Below are positions 8,417-17,357 of a stretch of DNA of 64,000 nt, one piece after another. The stretch covers positions 620,001 to 684,000 of the forward strand of contig NZ_CP071597.1 in NCBI RefSeq assembly GCF_017357405.1, read 5' to 3'. This DNA is from Halomontanus rarus (GTDB lineage: Archaea > Halobacteriota > Halobacteria > Halobacteriales > Natrialbaceae). A model generated the notes under the pieces. The model saw only the letters and a program-made list of their open reading frames with translations. It was not told the DNA's origin and made no database searches. Within the stretch, counting starts at the first letter, position 1. Every line of letters starts with the position of its first letter. Position numbers and translations under genes: made by a program.

Positions 8417-9289
8417 ATGAGTTCTGAAGATATCGACGCCGACACGACGTCACCGGACAGAACTATTACCGATCGAAAGAATCCATCGACGGAGCGCTCA
8501 AGCACCGAACGTTCCGAACAGCAAGCCAACGAGCACCAATCGTTTCACGGTGACCACGCTCGGTCCTCTGTATCGCGGCATCGACGCATCGCACTGGGAC
8601 TCACGGCTCTGGGACTCAGTATCGGGGCTCTCGGCGTCGTGTTTCCGGATACCCGCGACGTCCTCTTTACGCTCGCCGCGGCAGGGTTGTTCGGCGGTGT
8701 TCTCACGTACTATCTCTCCCCGGATCGGCACGCGGCTACCGTGATCAGCGAATCCCTGTACGCAGCTGTCGCTTCGAATGGAGTCGCCTTGACTGACGCG
8801 CTCAAGTTGGATACCAATCCCATCTACATCCCCGTCGATACAGCCTCGGAAGTCCATCTGTACGTTCCCGACCGGTCTGAGTACCGCATTCCAGAGGAAC
8901 CGTCAGTCCCGGGTTTCACGGAAGACGACTATAGCGGGCTCGTCCTCACGCCGACCGGAAGGGGCCTCTTTCAAGAGTTCGAGTGCATTCTGCCCAGTGA
9001 TCTCCCGACGGCGCCGGAGCCGCTCGCCGTGGCACTCTCCGAGGGCCTCGTCGAAGGACTCGAACTCGCGGGCAGGGCCGACCCAGAGGTTGATGTCGCT
9101 ACTGGACGAGCGACGATCGGGATATCCGACGGCCTCTTCGGTCCGCTGGTTCAGTTCGACCATCCGATCGCGTCGTTTCTGGGGATCGGATTTGCAATCG
9201 GCCTCGATCGACCCGTCGTCCTCACAGTCGCATCTGGAAGCGATCGAACGGAGTGGCTAGTTACCTGTCGGTGGGAGACCGACGCGTGA
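8417..9289 (+). CDS. Haloarchaeal two-TM membrane protein (paralog of 62502-63479)
   Basis: A 290-residue protein of unknown function. The first 55 residues are polar and disordered. Two hydrophobic helices follow at about 57-105 (ALGLTALGLSIGALGVVF and VLFTLAAAGLFGGVLTYYL), then a soluble domain with LVLTPTGRGLFQEFE near residue 180 and a conserved C-terminus FDHPIASFLGIGFAIGLDRP...WLVTCRWE. The same C-terminus occurs in the protein at 62502-63479, so the two are paralogs; that copy has an N-terminal coiled coil which this one lacks. It stands next to a DUF1616 gene here and in the same wider cluster there, which suggests joint function at the membrane. Confidence 0.8.
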   Translation: MSSEDIDADTTSPDRTITDRKNPSTERSSTERSEQQANEHQSFHGDHARSSVSRHRRIALGLTALGLSIGALGVVFPDTRDVLFTLAAAGLFGGVLTYYLSPDRHAATVISESLYAAVASNGVALTDALKLDTNPIYIPVDTASEVHLYVPDRSEYRIPEEPSVPGFTEDDYSGLVLTPTGRGLFQEFECILPSDLPTAPEPLAVALSEGLVEGLELAGRADPEVDVATGRATIGISDGLFGPLVQFDHPIASFLGIGFAIGLDRPVVLTVASGSDRTEWLVTCRWETDA

Positions 9290-9331
9290 AGCGAATCGCG
9301 TGACTGAGTCCCGGATCCTGTCCGCACCCTA

Positions 9332-9607
9332 TCACGAGAGGATCGCTATCCCCTGTATTTCGAGGAGTCGATGAAGTACGACGATCGTAAAGCCGATCAA
9401 CCCGAGTACGATGAGAGTCCGCAAGCGCGATCGCCACTGGGGCTGGACGACGGATGGGGCCGTCAGATCGGCGATAACGAGGAGACCGAGCACCGTGAGA
9501 AGGAAAAACAGCTCGTAGGAGTGTCTTCCAAACGCTACCAGTGTAAGTACAGTTCCGATCATCCAGGCCATCTGCCAGTAGACGACCCGCATCCATCCCG
9601 TAGACAT
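9332..9607 (-). CDS. Small membrane protein
   Basis: A 91-residue hydrophobic protein with three probable membrane helices (around residues 9-25, 31-47 and 66-84), separated by a basic loop VQPQWRSRLR. I do not recognise a family. It is convergent with the preceding membrane protein and lies about 130 bases downstream of the lyase-like gene on the same strand, from which it could be co-transcribed. A hydrophobic frame of this length without basic bias is likely to be real in this GC-rich DNA. Confidence 0.55.
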   Translation of the reverse strand: MSTGWMRVVYWQMAWMIGTVLTLVAFGRHSYELFFLLTVLGLLVIADLTAPSVVQPQWRSRLRTLIVLGLIGFTIVVLHRLLEIQGIAILS

Positions 9608-9740
9608 CTGGACAATTTACCCCGCCTACGGACGTAAAGCCGAGGGGTGGGAACTCTCATCCACTTCAGATCGACCGTTCAGGGGATTCCAACGGAACGC
9701 GCCAGACGGATGGAGACGCCTTCGCCGTTTCGTGTTGCTG

Positions 9741-10739
9741 CTACTTCTTGGCCGTTACGCCCGGGCGTTCGTCCCACAGCCACAGCTGAAGGTTATCGAA
9801 GTGCATGTGCTGTTCGATCGGTGACTTCCAGTCGCCGCCGAAGTAACAGTTAAACCACAGCGACTCGATTTTGATGTCCTCGTATCCCTTCTCGCGCATA
9901 TAGAGGTCGTCTACCCCGATCGCGAGTTCTCCATCGACCCACCCGAGATACGACCCATCGGGTTTGCCGGGCGTGTTCACTTCGACGTACTGATCGATCC
10001 GGTGCCAGGTTTTCGTCTCGAGCGGAACACTCCATCTCGGATGATCGCCGTACTCACTGGCCGCATTTGCGTGGTAAATCTGGCTCCCGAGCGCGATCGG
10101 ACCGGCGTGCTCTGGGTGGCGATCGGGACGGCAGTTAAACATGCGTGCAGACCACCCGTTCGTTCCGTCCGATGCTCGCCCGCCCCATCCCGCTCGCTCA
10201 CCTTCTTCCCTGCCGTTGAATCTCGACGCAAAACCGGGAAGTTTGGTTCCACCGAGTCCGTCCGAGTGGAATTCCCAGCCGTCTGGGAACTGCATCCACG
10301 TGCGCACGTAACCAGCTTCGGGCTCGGAGTCGTAGTGATCCTTAAAGAAGTAGTCCATCGTCGTCCCGTAATACTCTCCCTCAGGCCAGCGGACGCGAAA
10401 CGGGACGTTAGGCCAGTTGGTATTGGTCGTCGTGTCAGACCCCTCGTATACGTATCTGAACAGGTGCGCCCAGTTCCCCTCGAACGAGATGGAGTCGTAC
10501 TGGTCCGCAGTCTGGAGGAGTTCTTCGGCGCCATTTACCTCGCCGTAGTCCGGGTCGGGATCGGTTTCGGATTCGTTTATCTCACTGTAGTCCGGGCCGG
10601 GACCGGTTTCGTTGTCTTCTCTTTCTCCGGCATCGATTTCGTCGGCTGCTTCTTCCTCGTCGGGGCCGACGGCACCGTTAGAACAACCGGCTAGTACTGT
10701 CGTTCCGGCGACCGAAGCGAGGAAAACACGTCGCTGCAT
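9741..10739 (-). CDS. Polysaccharide-lyase-like lipoprotein (PL14-type jelly roll), copy 1
   Basis: A 332-residue exported protein. The N-terminus MQRRVFLASVAGTTVLAGC carries a twin-arginine and a lipobox (LAGC), so it should be a lipid-anchored Tat or Sec substrate. An acidic linker (residues 24-75) leads into one jelly-roll domain resembling the PL14-type polysaccharide lyase fold, with GTKLPGF, TNGWSARMFNCRPD, WHRIDQYVEVNTPGKPDG and a terminal FDNLQLWLW strand. Two close relatives are at 10911-11879 and 23349-25286. Such domains cut uronic-acid polymers by beta-elimination, but activity is not proven for this subfamily and it could be a binding protein. It lies at the edge of the glycan island. 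Confidence 0.75.
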   Translation of the reverse strand: MQRRVFLASVAGTTVLAGCSNGAVGPDEEEAADEIDAGEREDNETGPGPDYSEINESETDPDPDYGEVNGAEELLQTADQYDSISFEGNWAHLFRYVYEGSDTTTNTNWPNVPFRVRWPEGEYYGTTMDYFFKDHYDSEPEAGYVRTWMQFPDGWEFHSDGLGGTKLPGFASRFNGREEGERAGWGGRASDGTNGWSARMFNCRPDRHPEHAGPIALGSQIYHANAASEYGDHPRWSVPLETKTWHRIDQYVEVNTPGKPDGSYLGWVDGELAIGVDDLYMREKGYEDIKIESLWFNCYFGGDWKSPIEQHMHFDNLQLWLWDERPGVTAKK

Positions 10740-10760
10740 ACGAGAGGATACTGCTTTAGC

Positions 10761-10777
10761 AGATAAGTCCCTTTTCC
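10761..10777 (-). promoter_or_regulatory. Putative promoter of lyase-like copy 1
   Basis: Read on the minus strand, a GGAAAAGGG element precedes ACTTATCT about 25-35 bases before the start codon, a BRE-plus-TATA-like arrangement. The same GGAAA then TTAT spacing precedes the other two lyase-like genes. Confidence 0.35.
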
Positions 10778-10910
10778 CTCTGGATGGCGTTTCTACGGTC
10801 GAAATGGGCGATTAGAGAGCGGAGTCCGATCTGATGCAGCTGGTAATGTCTGTCCACGGGCTTCCGAAGGAAACGTCCGTTTGTCGGTACGGTGTGATAG
10901 TTGCCGTCGA

Positions 10911-11879
10911 CTACGCCGGCGACGTCCGAGATTCGGGTCGCTCCTCCCAGAGCCAGAGTTCAAGGTCGTCGAACAGCACGTGCTGGTCGACCGGCGATCC
11001 CCAGTCGCCGCCGAAGTAACAATTGAACCACAGCGTCTGGATCCCGATCAGGTCGCTGTAGTCGGAATCTCGAAAGTACAGTCCCTCCATCTCGAGGGCG
11101 AGGTTCCCGTCGACCCAGCCGCGGTAGGCTCCGTCCTCTTCGCCGTCCGTGTTCATCTCGACGTACTGGTCGATACAGTGCCACGTCCCAGTCTCGAGCG
11201 CACCGTTCCACTTCGGATGGGCACCGTGTTGGCCGCCGTCACCCGCGTGGTAGATCTGACTGCCGAGAGCGATCGGTCCTTGCCCGCCCGCCCGATCTGG
11301 CCGACAGTTGAACATGCGCGTCGACCAGCCGTTCGTGCCGTCGGCGGGGCGGCCGCCGTAGCCGCCCGGTCCGATATCGGTAGTACCCGTCTGATAGGTC
11401 GCGGCGAAGCCGGGGAGTTTCGTGCCGCCGAGCCCGGCGGAGTCGAATTGCCAGCCATCTTGGAAGTAGACCCAGTAGCGGACGTGGCCTGCGTCGGGCT
11501 GATAACCGTGGTTCTGCTCCATCAAGTACTCCATGGTAGCGCCGTAGTACTCCCCCGCGGGCCAATCCACGCGCAGGACCTCGCCGTCCCGTTCCGATTC
11601 ACTCGTTGTCGAGACGTTACTCCCCGCCGTGTTCGTGAACCACTGCTCCCAGTCATTTTCGAACGAAATGATGGTGTGCTTGTCAGCACTCTCGAGGAGG
11701 CTTCCGGATTCTCGATCTTCGTCTCCGCTCACCGGCATGCTTGCAACCCCCAGCGTCGCTGCCATACTGCCAGCCAGTTTGAGACACGAACGGCGATCGA
11801 TCCCGCCGTTGGTGCGCTGGTGTTGTTGACCGCTACTTCGAGACCGCTCCTCGTCTGCACGCGGGTGATAATCTCTCAT
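10911..11879 (-). CDS. Polysaccharide-lyase-like Tat-exported protein, copy 2
   Basis: A 322-residue secreted relative of its neighbour at 9741-10739. The N-terminus has a Tat motif DRRSCLKLAGSMAA at about residues 28-41 without a convincing lipobox, so it is probably released or folded outside. The single jelly-roll domain (about residues 65-315) carries the same conserved strings: EYYGATMEYLMEQNHGY, GGTKLPGF, GTNGWSTRMFNCRPDRAGG and WFNCYFGGDWGSPVDQH. It is far closer to the 23-kb copy than to copy 1. The two adjacent genes are tandem paralogs read in the same direction with about 170 bases between them. The substrate is unknown; a uronate-rich surface glycan is the natural guess. Confidence 0.78.
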   Translation of the reverse strand: MRDYHPRADEERSRSSGQQHQRTNGGIDRRSCLKLAGSMAATLGVASMPVSGDEDRESGSLLESADKHTIISFENDWEQWFTNTAGSNVSTTSESERDGEVLRVDWPAGEYYGATMEYLMEQNHGYQPDAGHVRYWVYFQDGWQFDSAGLGGTKLPGFAATYQTGTTDIGPGGYGGRPADGTNGWSTRMFNCRPDRAGGQGPIALGSQIYHAGDGGQHGAHPKWNGALETGTWHCIDQYVEMNTDGEEDGAYRGWVDGNLALEMEGLYFRDSDYSDLIGIQTLWFNCYFGGDWGSPVDQHVLFDDLELWLWEERPESRTSPA

Positions 11880-12648
11880 TACGATCCGATCAACTGGGTA
11901 ATACGCTTATGAACTTTTCCGGTTTCTTATCACCCGGATTTCGAGAATTAGATTCTATATCTCAATAATCGTAATCTCAGTTGACTACTATCGGGTGGGA
12001 ATAAACTACCCAAACGGTTGTTGATACGGGTTTAAAACAGTATTACCGACATCGAACCACTAGTATAGCTGCGAGAGTATCCTACCCAGGATGGGGAAGG
12101 AGTAACGGCCCAGGTGGTGTGTTCTGTCGGTTTCTAATACGGTTTGCGGTGTCTGCCGCCACCTCTATCGAGCGGTAACAGCGTATTCCTCGAGACGGAA
12201 TACTCTTCCAGCAGGGGTCGAAGCCAACGTCGCGTTCGACTCGGTGTGGACCGACAATCCGAACTGCTGGCGATCGGGCCCGAATCTGTTATGAATCGAC
12301 GGACTTTCACCTGTCTTGTCTTCTTCCCCACGGCTATACAACACCCATCGACGTACGATCCATGACTAAACGGATGAAGGCGACATGTATCCACTTCTCT
12401 ACTGTCCACACAGCCGGCCTAGCAGCGTCGACAGAGCAACTCGACATCGGACAACGAGCCGCTTCGATCGCACCCTCTCACTCCGCGAAGGGAGTTCGTC
12501 CCACGAAGGTGCCGTGTGCCCCCTCTGAGACTTCGCCTCATCACCGAGACCAGCACTCGTCACGATCGAGGGACGCCCGGACTAATCGAGATGTCACGGA
12601 CTCCGTCGGTCGAGAACGACGAACCGCGATTTTTCGACATCTCAAATC
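11880..12648. other. Gene-poor region between divergent genes
   Basis: About 770 bases without a gene I can support. The part next to the lyase gene is AT-rich. A 7-bp inverted repeat (GTATTCC and GGAATAC) is at 12183-12203. Frames across 12134-12409 and 12362-12652 are open but have neither acidic composition nor recognisable motifs. The segment may contain a decayed gene. Confidence 0.4.
11905..11922 (-). promoter_or_regulatory. Putative promoter of lyase-like copy 2
   Basis: On the minus strand, GGAAAAGTTCATAAG lies about 27-41 bases before the ATG at 11879, fitting a BRE and TATA box for a nearly leaderless transcript. It resembles the sites ahead of the other two lyase-like genes. Confidence 0.35.
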
Positions 12649-14532
12649 ATGAACATCACGTGGAGCCGAACGCGGCTGTTTTCGCTCACGTACACAGTAG
12701 CGGTCTACGCACTCTCGGTACTGGCCATCGTTGGCGTCGTAGTCCCACTTCTGATCGGAATGCCGAATTTCAGCATTCTCGGGATCTATCTCGCCGTTCC
12801 GATGTTACTCGCACCCTTCGTCGCACGATCGTTTCGAACCGGAACGGACGGACGAAATGGTGTCGAATTACTTCGACAGCTCGACTGGCGGATCCCGTCA
12901 GTCCTGATTCACGTTCTCGTCGGCGTACTGTTGTATCTGACGGCGGCATTTGCCGTCCGTCCGACGGCGTTTTACGTCGTGTTTGCCGGTGTCTATGGCC
13001 TGCTGTTCCTACTGGTGTTTTCGTCCAGAACGGATGCCGCGAGCAGCGTTATTTCCCTCTATCACTGTATCCTCGCACTTCTGGTCTCGATCTTTAGCGT
13101 CACGCTGAACTACGATTATTTCATTGGCAGGACTGATTTGCCGGCACACGTCGGGATGATGATCTCGGTCTACGAGACCGGCACTATGCCGGAGGCATGG
13201 GAACTGTACGATCCGTTCCCACTGTGGCACACGTACACCGCGTCGGCGTACGCTCTCCTTGGAGAATCGATCGATCCGCACACGACGATGGTACTGCTCT
13301 CCGGACTCATTTTCGGCGCGGGTGTGATAATGATGTACGTACTTACCCGAGGAGTATATCCGAACGAAACCGTCGCACTACTGTCCAGTCTGGTGCTGAT
13401 CGCGATCCCGGATTACCTCTTTTACGGCATGTATTCGATCTCGCGGAGCATTACCTCCGTTCTGTTCATCGTGCTTCTGTTCACTCTTGTCTCACGGTCG
13501 TCGACGAGGATGCGACTGCTGAGTATCGTGTTCATCGCCGATATCGTCTTCTACCATACGGTCTCGATCCCGTTCGTACTAATACTACTGGGGGTTCTGT
13601 ACGTCGCCGAACGCGGGTACGGTGTCCATCGAAACGTGGTCGAGCGCGCGTTCGGAGCGCGAACGTACGTCGTTGAAGGGCCGGTTGTACTCATCGCAGG
13701 GGCGGTCACCAGCATCTACTGGCTGTACAGGGCAGAGTCTCTCGCGTCCGTCATCGTCAATCGAACCGTCGGAATCTTCGTCGGAACGGGAGCGACGGAC
13801 ACCGCGCCTGGCGGTGTGTTGCAGTTCCCGTGGCGAGAAGTCGCGAACTACGTTCCTTACACCTTTCTGCTGTTCTTCGTGCTCGTCGGCTTTCTCTTCT
13901 GGTTTGAACGAACCCGAGAGACGTCGGCCCTACTCACGTCGTTCAGCGTTGCGACGGTGCTGATGATCCCGCTTCTGGTTCCGGGTCCGACGCTCCTGAT
14001 CGACTCGCTCGCGGGGGTAAACGTGGCCAGATTCGCCCACTACGGATTCATGTTTCTCGCGTTGACTGGTGGATACGGGCTCTATATGCTGGTCAGGAAA
14101 GGCGGCGTGAAGACCGTGATCATACTCTTACTGCTGGTCTCGTGTTTCTCGCTCGTATCGGTTTCGAATGATTTCGTCGCATCTGACAATCCGCTCGTTG
14201 AGCGAGAGTTTTACACGTATTACCTCACGGAGCAGGAGCGCCACTCGTTCGAACAGCTGGATGCGGTCCATCGGGACGCTCTCGGGTCGGATCACATCAC
14301 GTGTCGGTACTACGAGGAAATCCTGCAGTCGGAGTGTGAGCGATTGATCGTTGAAGACGAGTCCGTGACCCATGAGATCGCCGACGGAGTCCTCGTTCGG
14401 ACTGGCGAACTCGAACAGCGACCGCTCCAGCTTGCGGATTCCACGTACGTCTACGACGACGAACTGCCGTGGGGCGAACTCTCCGACCGGAATCTAGTGC
14501 ACGATTCGAACGAGGTCGTGTACTACCGGTGA
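12649..14532 (+). CDS. Polytopic membrane protein, GT-C-like
   Basis: A 627-residue membrane protein with about a dozen hydrophobic helices over residues 10-500 and a soluble C-terminal segment of about 120 residues. After the fourth or fifth helix a loop reads YFIGRTDLPAHVGMMISVYETGTMPEAWELYDPFPLWH. An acidic residue in a large outer loop followed by His and Gly-x-Pro is the pattern seen in GT-C glycosyltransferases that use lipid-phosphate sugars. It lies directly upstream of a FemAB-like gene and a flippase in the same direction, so a role in assembling or polymerising a surface polysaccharide is likely. The family assignment is tentative. Confidence 0.7.
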   Translation: MNITWSRTRLFSLTYTVAVYALSVLAIVGVVVPLLIGMPNFSILGIYLAVPMLLAPFVARSFRTGTDGRNGVELLRQLDWRIPSVLIHVLVGVLLYLTAAFAVRPTAFYVVFAGVYGLLFLLVFSSRTDAASSVISLYHCILALLVSIFSVTLNYDYFIGRTDLPAHVGMMISVYETGTMPEAWELYDPFPLWHTYTASAYALLGESIDPHTTMVLLSGLIFGAGVIMMYVLTRGVYPNETVALLSSLVLIAIPDYLFYGMYSISRSITSVLFIVLLFTLVSRSSTRMRLLSIVFIADIVFYHTVSIPFVLILLGVLYVAERGYGVHRNVVERAFGARTYVVEGPVVLIAGAVTSIYWLYRAESLASVIVNRTVGIFVGTGATDTAPGGVLQFPWREVANYVPYTFLLFFVLVGFLFWFERTRETSALLTSFSVATVLMIPLLVPGPTLLIDSLAGVNVARFAHYGFMFLALTGGYGLYMLVRKGGVKTVIILLLLVSCFSLVSVSNDFVASDNPLVEREFYTYYLTEQERHSFEQLDAVHRDALGSDHITCRYYEEILQSECERLIVEDESVTHEIADGVLVRTGELEQRPLQLADSTYVYDDELPWGELSDRNLVHDSNEVVYYR

Positions 14533-14586
14533 TCGATCGGCAGCGAGACGGTTCGAGCGAAAGAGGAACCCGCTGTAGCGGGCATT

Positions 14587-15708
14587 GTGGCTGCCACAGA
14601 TCTCGGTGAAACCACAGTAGAACCCGAGATTCGTGTAAGCTATATAGATGTCCACGATGTCGATGGACTTGGATTAGAGATAGCTACTCAAATGACACTA
14701 GAAGTAAAAAAGCTTGGTAGTATCAAAGAAGCTAATGAAAACCAGTGGAATCACATCGTCGAGCAATCCAACCTTAGCTGCATCTATCACCGCTACGAGT
14801 GGCTTCGAGCGGTCGAAGTTGGAACGTCACACGAGCCGAGGCATCTCCTCGTTTCGAAGAACGATAACCCGATCGGGATCTGTCCCAATTTCGTCACCGA
14901 TCTTGGCCCGATTCATCGGCTGACGTCACTGCGTCCGGGATATGGCGGGCCGATTACGATGACGGATGAGACAGCGACGCTCGATCTGCTTCTCGAATCC
15001 GTTCCCGATATCTGCACTGGAACGGTCATCCTGAACGAACTTCGGACCTACGATGAGTGTTTCGTTCGGTATCACGACGTGTTCAAGGATCACGGATACA
15101 AGATTTCACTCAAAGAATGTCGGTTTCCGCTCGACCTTACGCAGGGTTGGGAGAGCCTGTTTGACGGCATGGACAGTGAACGACGACGGGGTATCAGACG
15201 AGGCCACGACAACGAGTTCGATGTCGTCGATGAGGCGGTAACCGAGCGCACGCTCTCAGCGTTTTACGAGGGGTACGCCACGGTAATGAGCCGTATCGGA
15301 ACCGAGAAGCTGCCGTGGTCGTTCGTGCGAGAGTTGATCCAGTTTGATGACAGGGTGAAACTGTTCTCCCTCTACGTGGACGGGAACCGCCGTGGAATGT
15401 ACATGTACCTGTTAGATGATGAACAATCGACGCTTCAGCACCTCTTTTCGGCCGTCACCGAGGAGCACTTCGAGTACTACGCGGCGGAGTTACTACACGA
15501 GCACACGATCAAGTGGGGGATCGACAACGGATACGAGACCTACGAATTACGCGGTGCAGTCCCCGACTTTAGAGACGGTGTGTTCCGGTTCAAAGAGGGC
15601 TTCGGCGCGGAGGCGACGCCTCTGCTCACGTGGGAGCGTGGCTGTCCGACGTTGGCGTTGCCGGTACTGGAGGTCGGTCGATTGATCGAGGAACGGATCA
15701 AATCGTGA
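14587..15708 (+). CDS. FemAB/GNAT-type transferase, copy A
   Basis: A protein of up to 373 residues with the duplicated GNAT fold of FemAB-like transferases (aminoacyl or acyl transfer to amino groups). Features include the early CIYHRYEWLRAVE segment, the central ESLFDGMDSERRRGIRRGHDNEFDV stretch, and the C-terminal EHTIKWGIDNGYETYELRGAVPDFRDGVFRFKEGFG. The start is uncertain: GTG 14587, or an internal ATG such as 14698. The first 50 codons are markedly AT-rich (many AAA, ATA, TTA codons) compared with the rest of the gene, which suggests a mosaic 5' end. It lies between the GT-C-like protein and a flippase and is a distant relative of copies B and C. Confidence 0.8.
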   Translation: MAATDLGETTVEPEIRVSYIDVHDVDGLGLEIATQMTLEVKKLGSIKEANENQWNHIVEQSNLSCIYHRYEWLRAVEVGTSHEPRHLLVSKNDNPIGICPNFVTDLGPIHRLTSLRPGYGGPITMTDETATLDLLLESVPDICTGTVILNELRTYDECFVRYHDVFKDHGYKISLKECRFPLDLTQGWESLFDGMDSERRRGIRRGHDNEFDVVDEAVTERTLSAFYEGYATVMSRIGTEKLPWSFVRELIQFDDRVKLFSLYVDGNRRGMYMYLLDDEQSTLQHLFSAVTEEHFEYYAAELLHEHTIKWGIDNGYETYELRGAVPDFRDGVFRFKEGFGAEATPLLTWERGCPTLALPVLEVGRLIEERIKS

Positions 15709-15769
15709 GATCGACGGCCCCTGTCCCATTATGTACTCTCGACGCGTCATCCTCTGGTGAGTTCTCAGT

Positions 15770-17299
15770 ATGGCGGATTCGATCTCATCAGCGTTTGTTT
15801 CGGTCTTCTTCTCTAAACTAACCGTCTTACTCATCGCGTTCCTGTTTACGCCAGCTCTCGTCCGTCTGCTCGGTCCGACCGGCTACGGACAGTACGCTCT
15901 CGTCCTCTCGATTTTCGGGATCGTCAACGACGTCATCATCGGGGGAACGAGCGATGCCGTCCGGAAGTACATTTCCGAACGATCTGAACCGGACTGGCAG
16001 GCGACCGTGTTCGGGTACGTCTTCCGACCGGCACTCGGATTCGGCGTATTCACCGGAGTGGGGTTCTTCATCGCCGCGTGGTCGGGACTCGCCGCCGCCG
16101 CGTTCGGCGAGGCGTTCACATCTCTGTTCTATCTGCTCGCTGTCTACGCGGTCACCGAACAGCTCTCCTACCACAACGTGCGGACACTCATGGGTCTAGA
16201 ACTCGAGTCGCGGTCAGAACCGTTGAAAGTTCTCGAGAAAGCGCTCTTCGTCGTACTCGCGCTGACGTTCCTCTCGTTCGGACTCGGCGTAGACGGCGTG
16301 TTGACCGCGCATATCGTCACCAGTGCAGTCGTACTCGTCCTCGCGCTCGGCTTCGTCAGTCGACGGATACCGATCCGGTCGATCGTCTCACCGCTGAACG
16401 TCTCGCTTCCGCGGCGACAGATAGTCGGGTACATCGGGAGTACGATGGTATTCTTCCTGTTATTGAACTCGCTGTACCACGTCGACGTTATCCTGCTCCA
16501 GTACTGGACGACCGACGAGGTCGTCGGTTACTACCGGGGTGCGTTGTCGATCGCCGAGTTCCTCTGGCTGGCTCCGCTCGCGGTGCAACTCGTGCTCCTG
16601 CAACGGATCTCGCACCTCTGGGAACAGGGCGACATCGATACCATTCAGCAGCAGTCGCAGCTCGTGACTCGGTACGTCTTCCTGTTTACGGCGTTGCTGG
16701 CGATCGGCGTGGCTGCACTGGCCGCCGACTTCGTACCGCTCTACCTCGGCCCGGCGTTCGAGCCCGCTATCACGCCACTCCTGTTGCTCCTGCCCGGCGT
16801 CGTGGGATTCGCAGTTGCCCGTCCGACCCTCGCTATCAATCAGGGTCGTCGGTCGTTGCGTCCGTTGCTTTTTGCAACGGGTGCCTGTTCGCTGGTGAAC
16901 CTTCTTCTCAACCTGCTGTTGATCCCGCAGTACGGAATGGTCGGTGCAGCGATCGCGACGTCGGTCGGCTACGGTAGTCTCGTCGTCTTCCAATCGATGG
17001 CCGCTCGGCACCTAGGCTACCGGCCACTCACCGGGCTTCGGGGCGGTCCGACGCTGCTTACGATCTTCGGGAGCACGCTCGTGATATTCCCGGTCGCGGA
17101 ACTCCTCTCCTCGTCAATCGTCGCGCTCGTCGTCGTTCCACCTCTCGGAGCCGGCATCTACGGCTTGATGACGATCGCCTCCGGCGCAGTCACGCCGGCG
17201 GAGGTCCGGGACGTTGTTGAGAGGGTCGATATTCTTCCGAACCCGGTCGAGCGACGGCTCGTCGCCGTGATCGAGCGGATTCCGACGCTCCAGAAGTGA
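15770..17299 (+). CDS. Polysaccharide flippase (MOP/Wzx-like), copy 1
   Basis: A 509-residue integral membrane protein with about 12-14 helices resembling the oligosaccharidyl-lipid flippase family. The N-terminus (FTPALVRLLGPTGYGQYALVLSIFGIVNDVIIGGTSDAVRKYI) is characteristic of Wzx-like archaeal proteins. The second half contains LYLGPAFEPAITPLLLLLPGVVGFAVARPTLAINQGRRSLRP and a GMVGAAIATSVGYG helix. It would move lipid-linked glycan precursors across the membrane. It follows FemAB copy A by 61 bases on the same strand. A second flippase of the same general type is at 25636-27096, so the island may serve two export routes. Confidence 0.88.
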   Translation: MADSISSAFVSVFFSKLTVLLIAFLFTPALVRLLGPTGYGQYALVLSIFGIVNDVIIGGTSDAVRKYISERSEPDWQATVFGYVFRPALGFGVFTGVGFFIAAWSGLAAAAFGEAFTSLFYLLAVYAVTEQLSYHNVRTLMGLELESRSEPLKVLEKALFVVLALTFLSFGLGVDGVLTAHIVTSAVVLVLALGFVSRRIPIRSIVSPLNVSLPRRQIVGYIGSTMVFFLLLNSLYHVDVILLQYWTTDEVVGYYRGALSIAEFLWLAPLAVQLVLLQRISHLWEQGDIDTIQQQSQLVTRYVFLFTALLAIGVAALAADFVPLYLGPAFEPAITPLLLLLPGVVGFAVARPTLAINQGRRSLRPLLFATGACSLVNLLLNLLLIPQYGMVGAAIATSVGYGSLVVFQSMAARHLGYRPLTGLRGGPTLLTIFGSTLVIFPVAELLSSSIVALVVVPPLGAGIYGLMTIASGAVTPAEVRDVVERVDILPNPVERRLVAVIERIPTLQK

Positions 17300-17357
17300 C
17301 GGCCGATCCCGTGGCGACGGGAGTTCAGGTTACCGATCTGACACCAGACGGTCGCGC

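Noticed and set aside
12134..12652. Frames of 91 and 96 codons between the lyase and GT-C-like genes
   Set aside because: Composition is Arg/Ser-rich without acidic bias, no motif is seen and the frames overlap one another on both strands. They are recorded as a gene-poor region instead.
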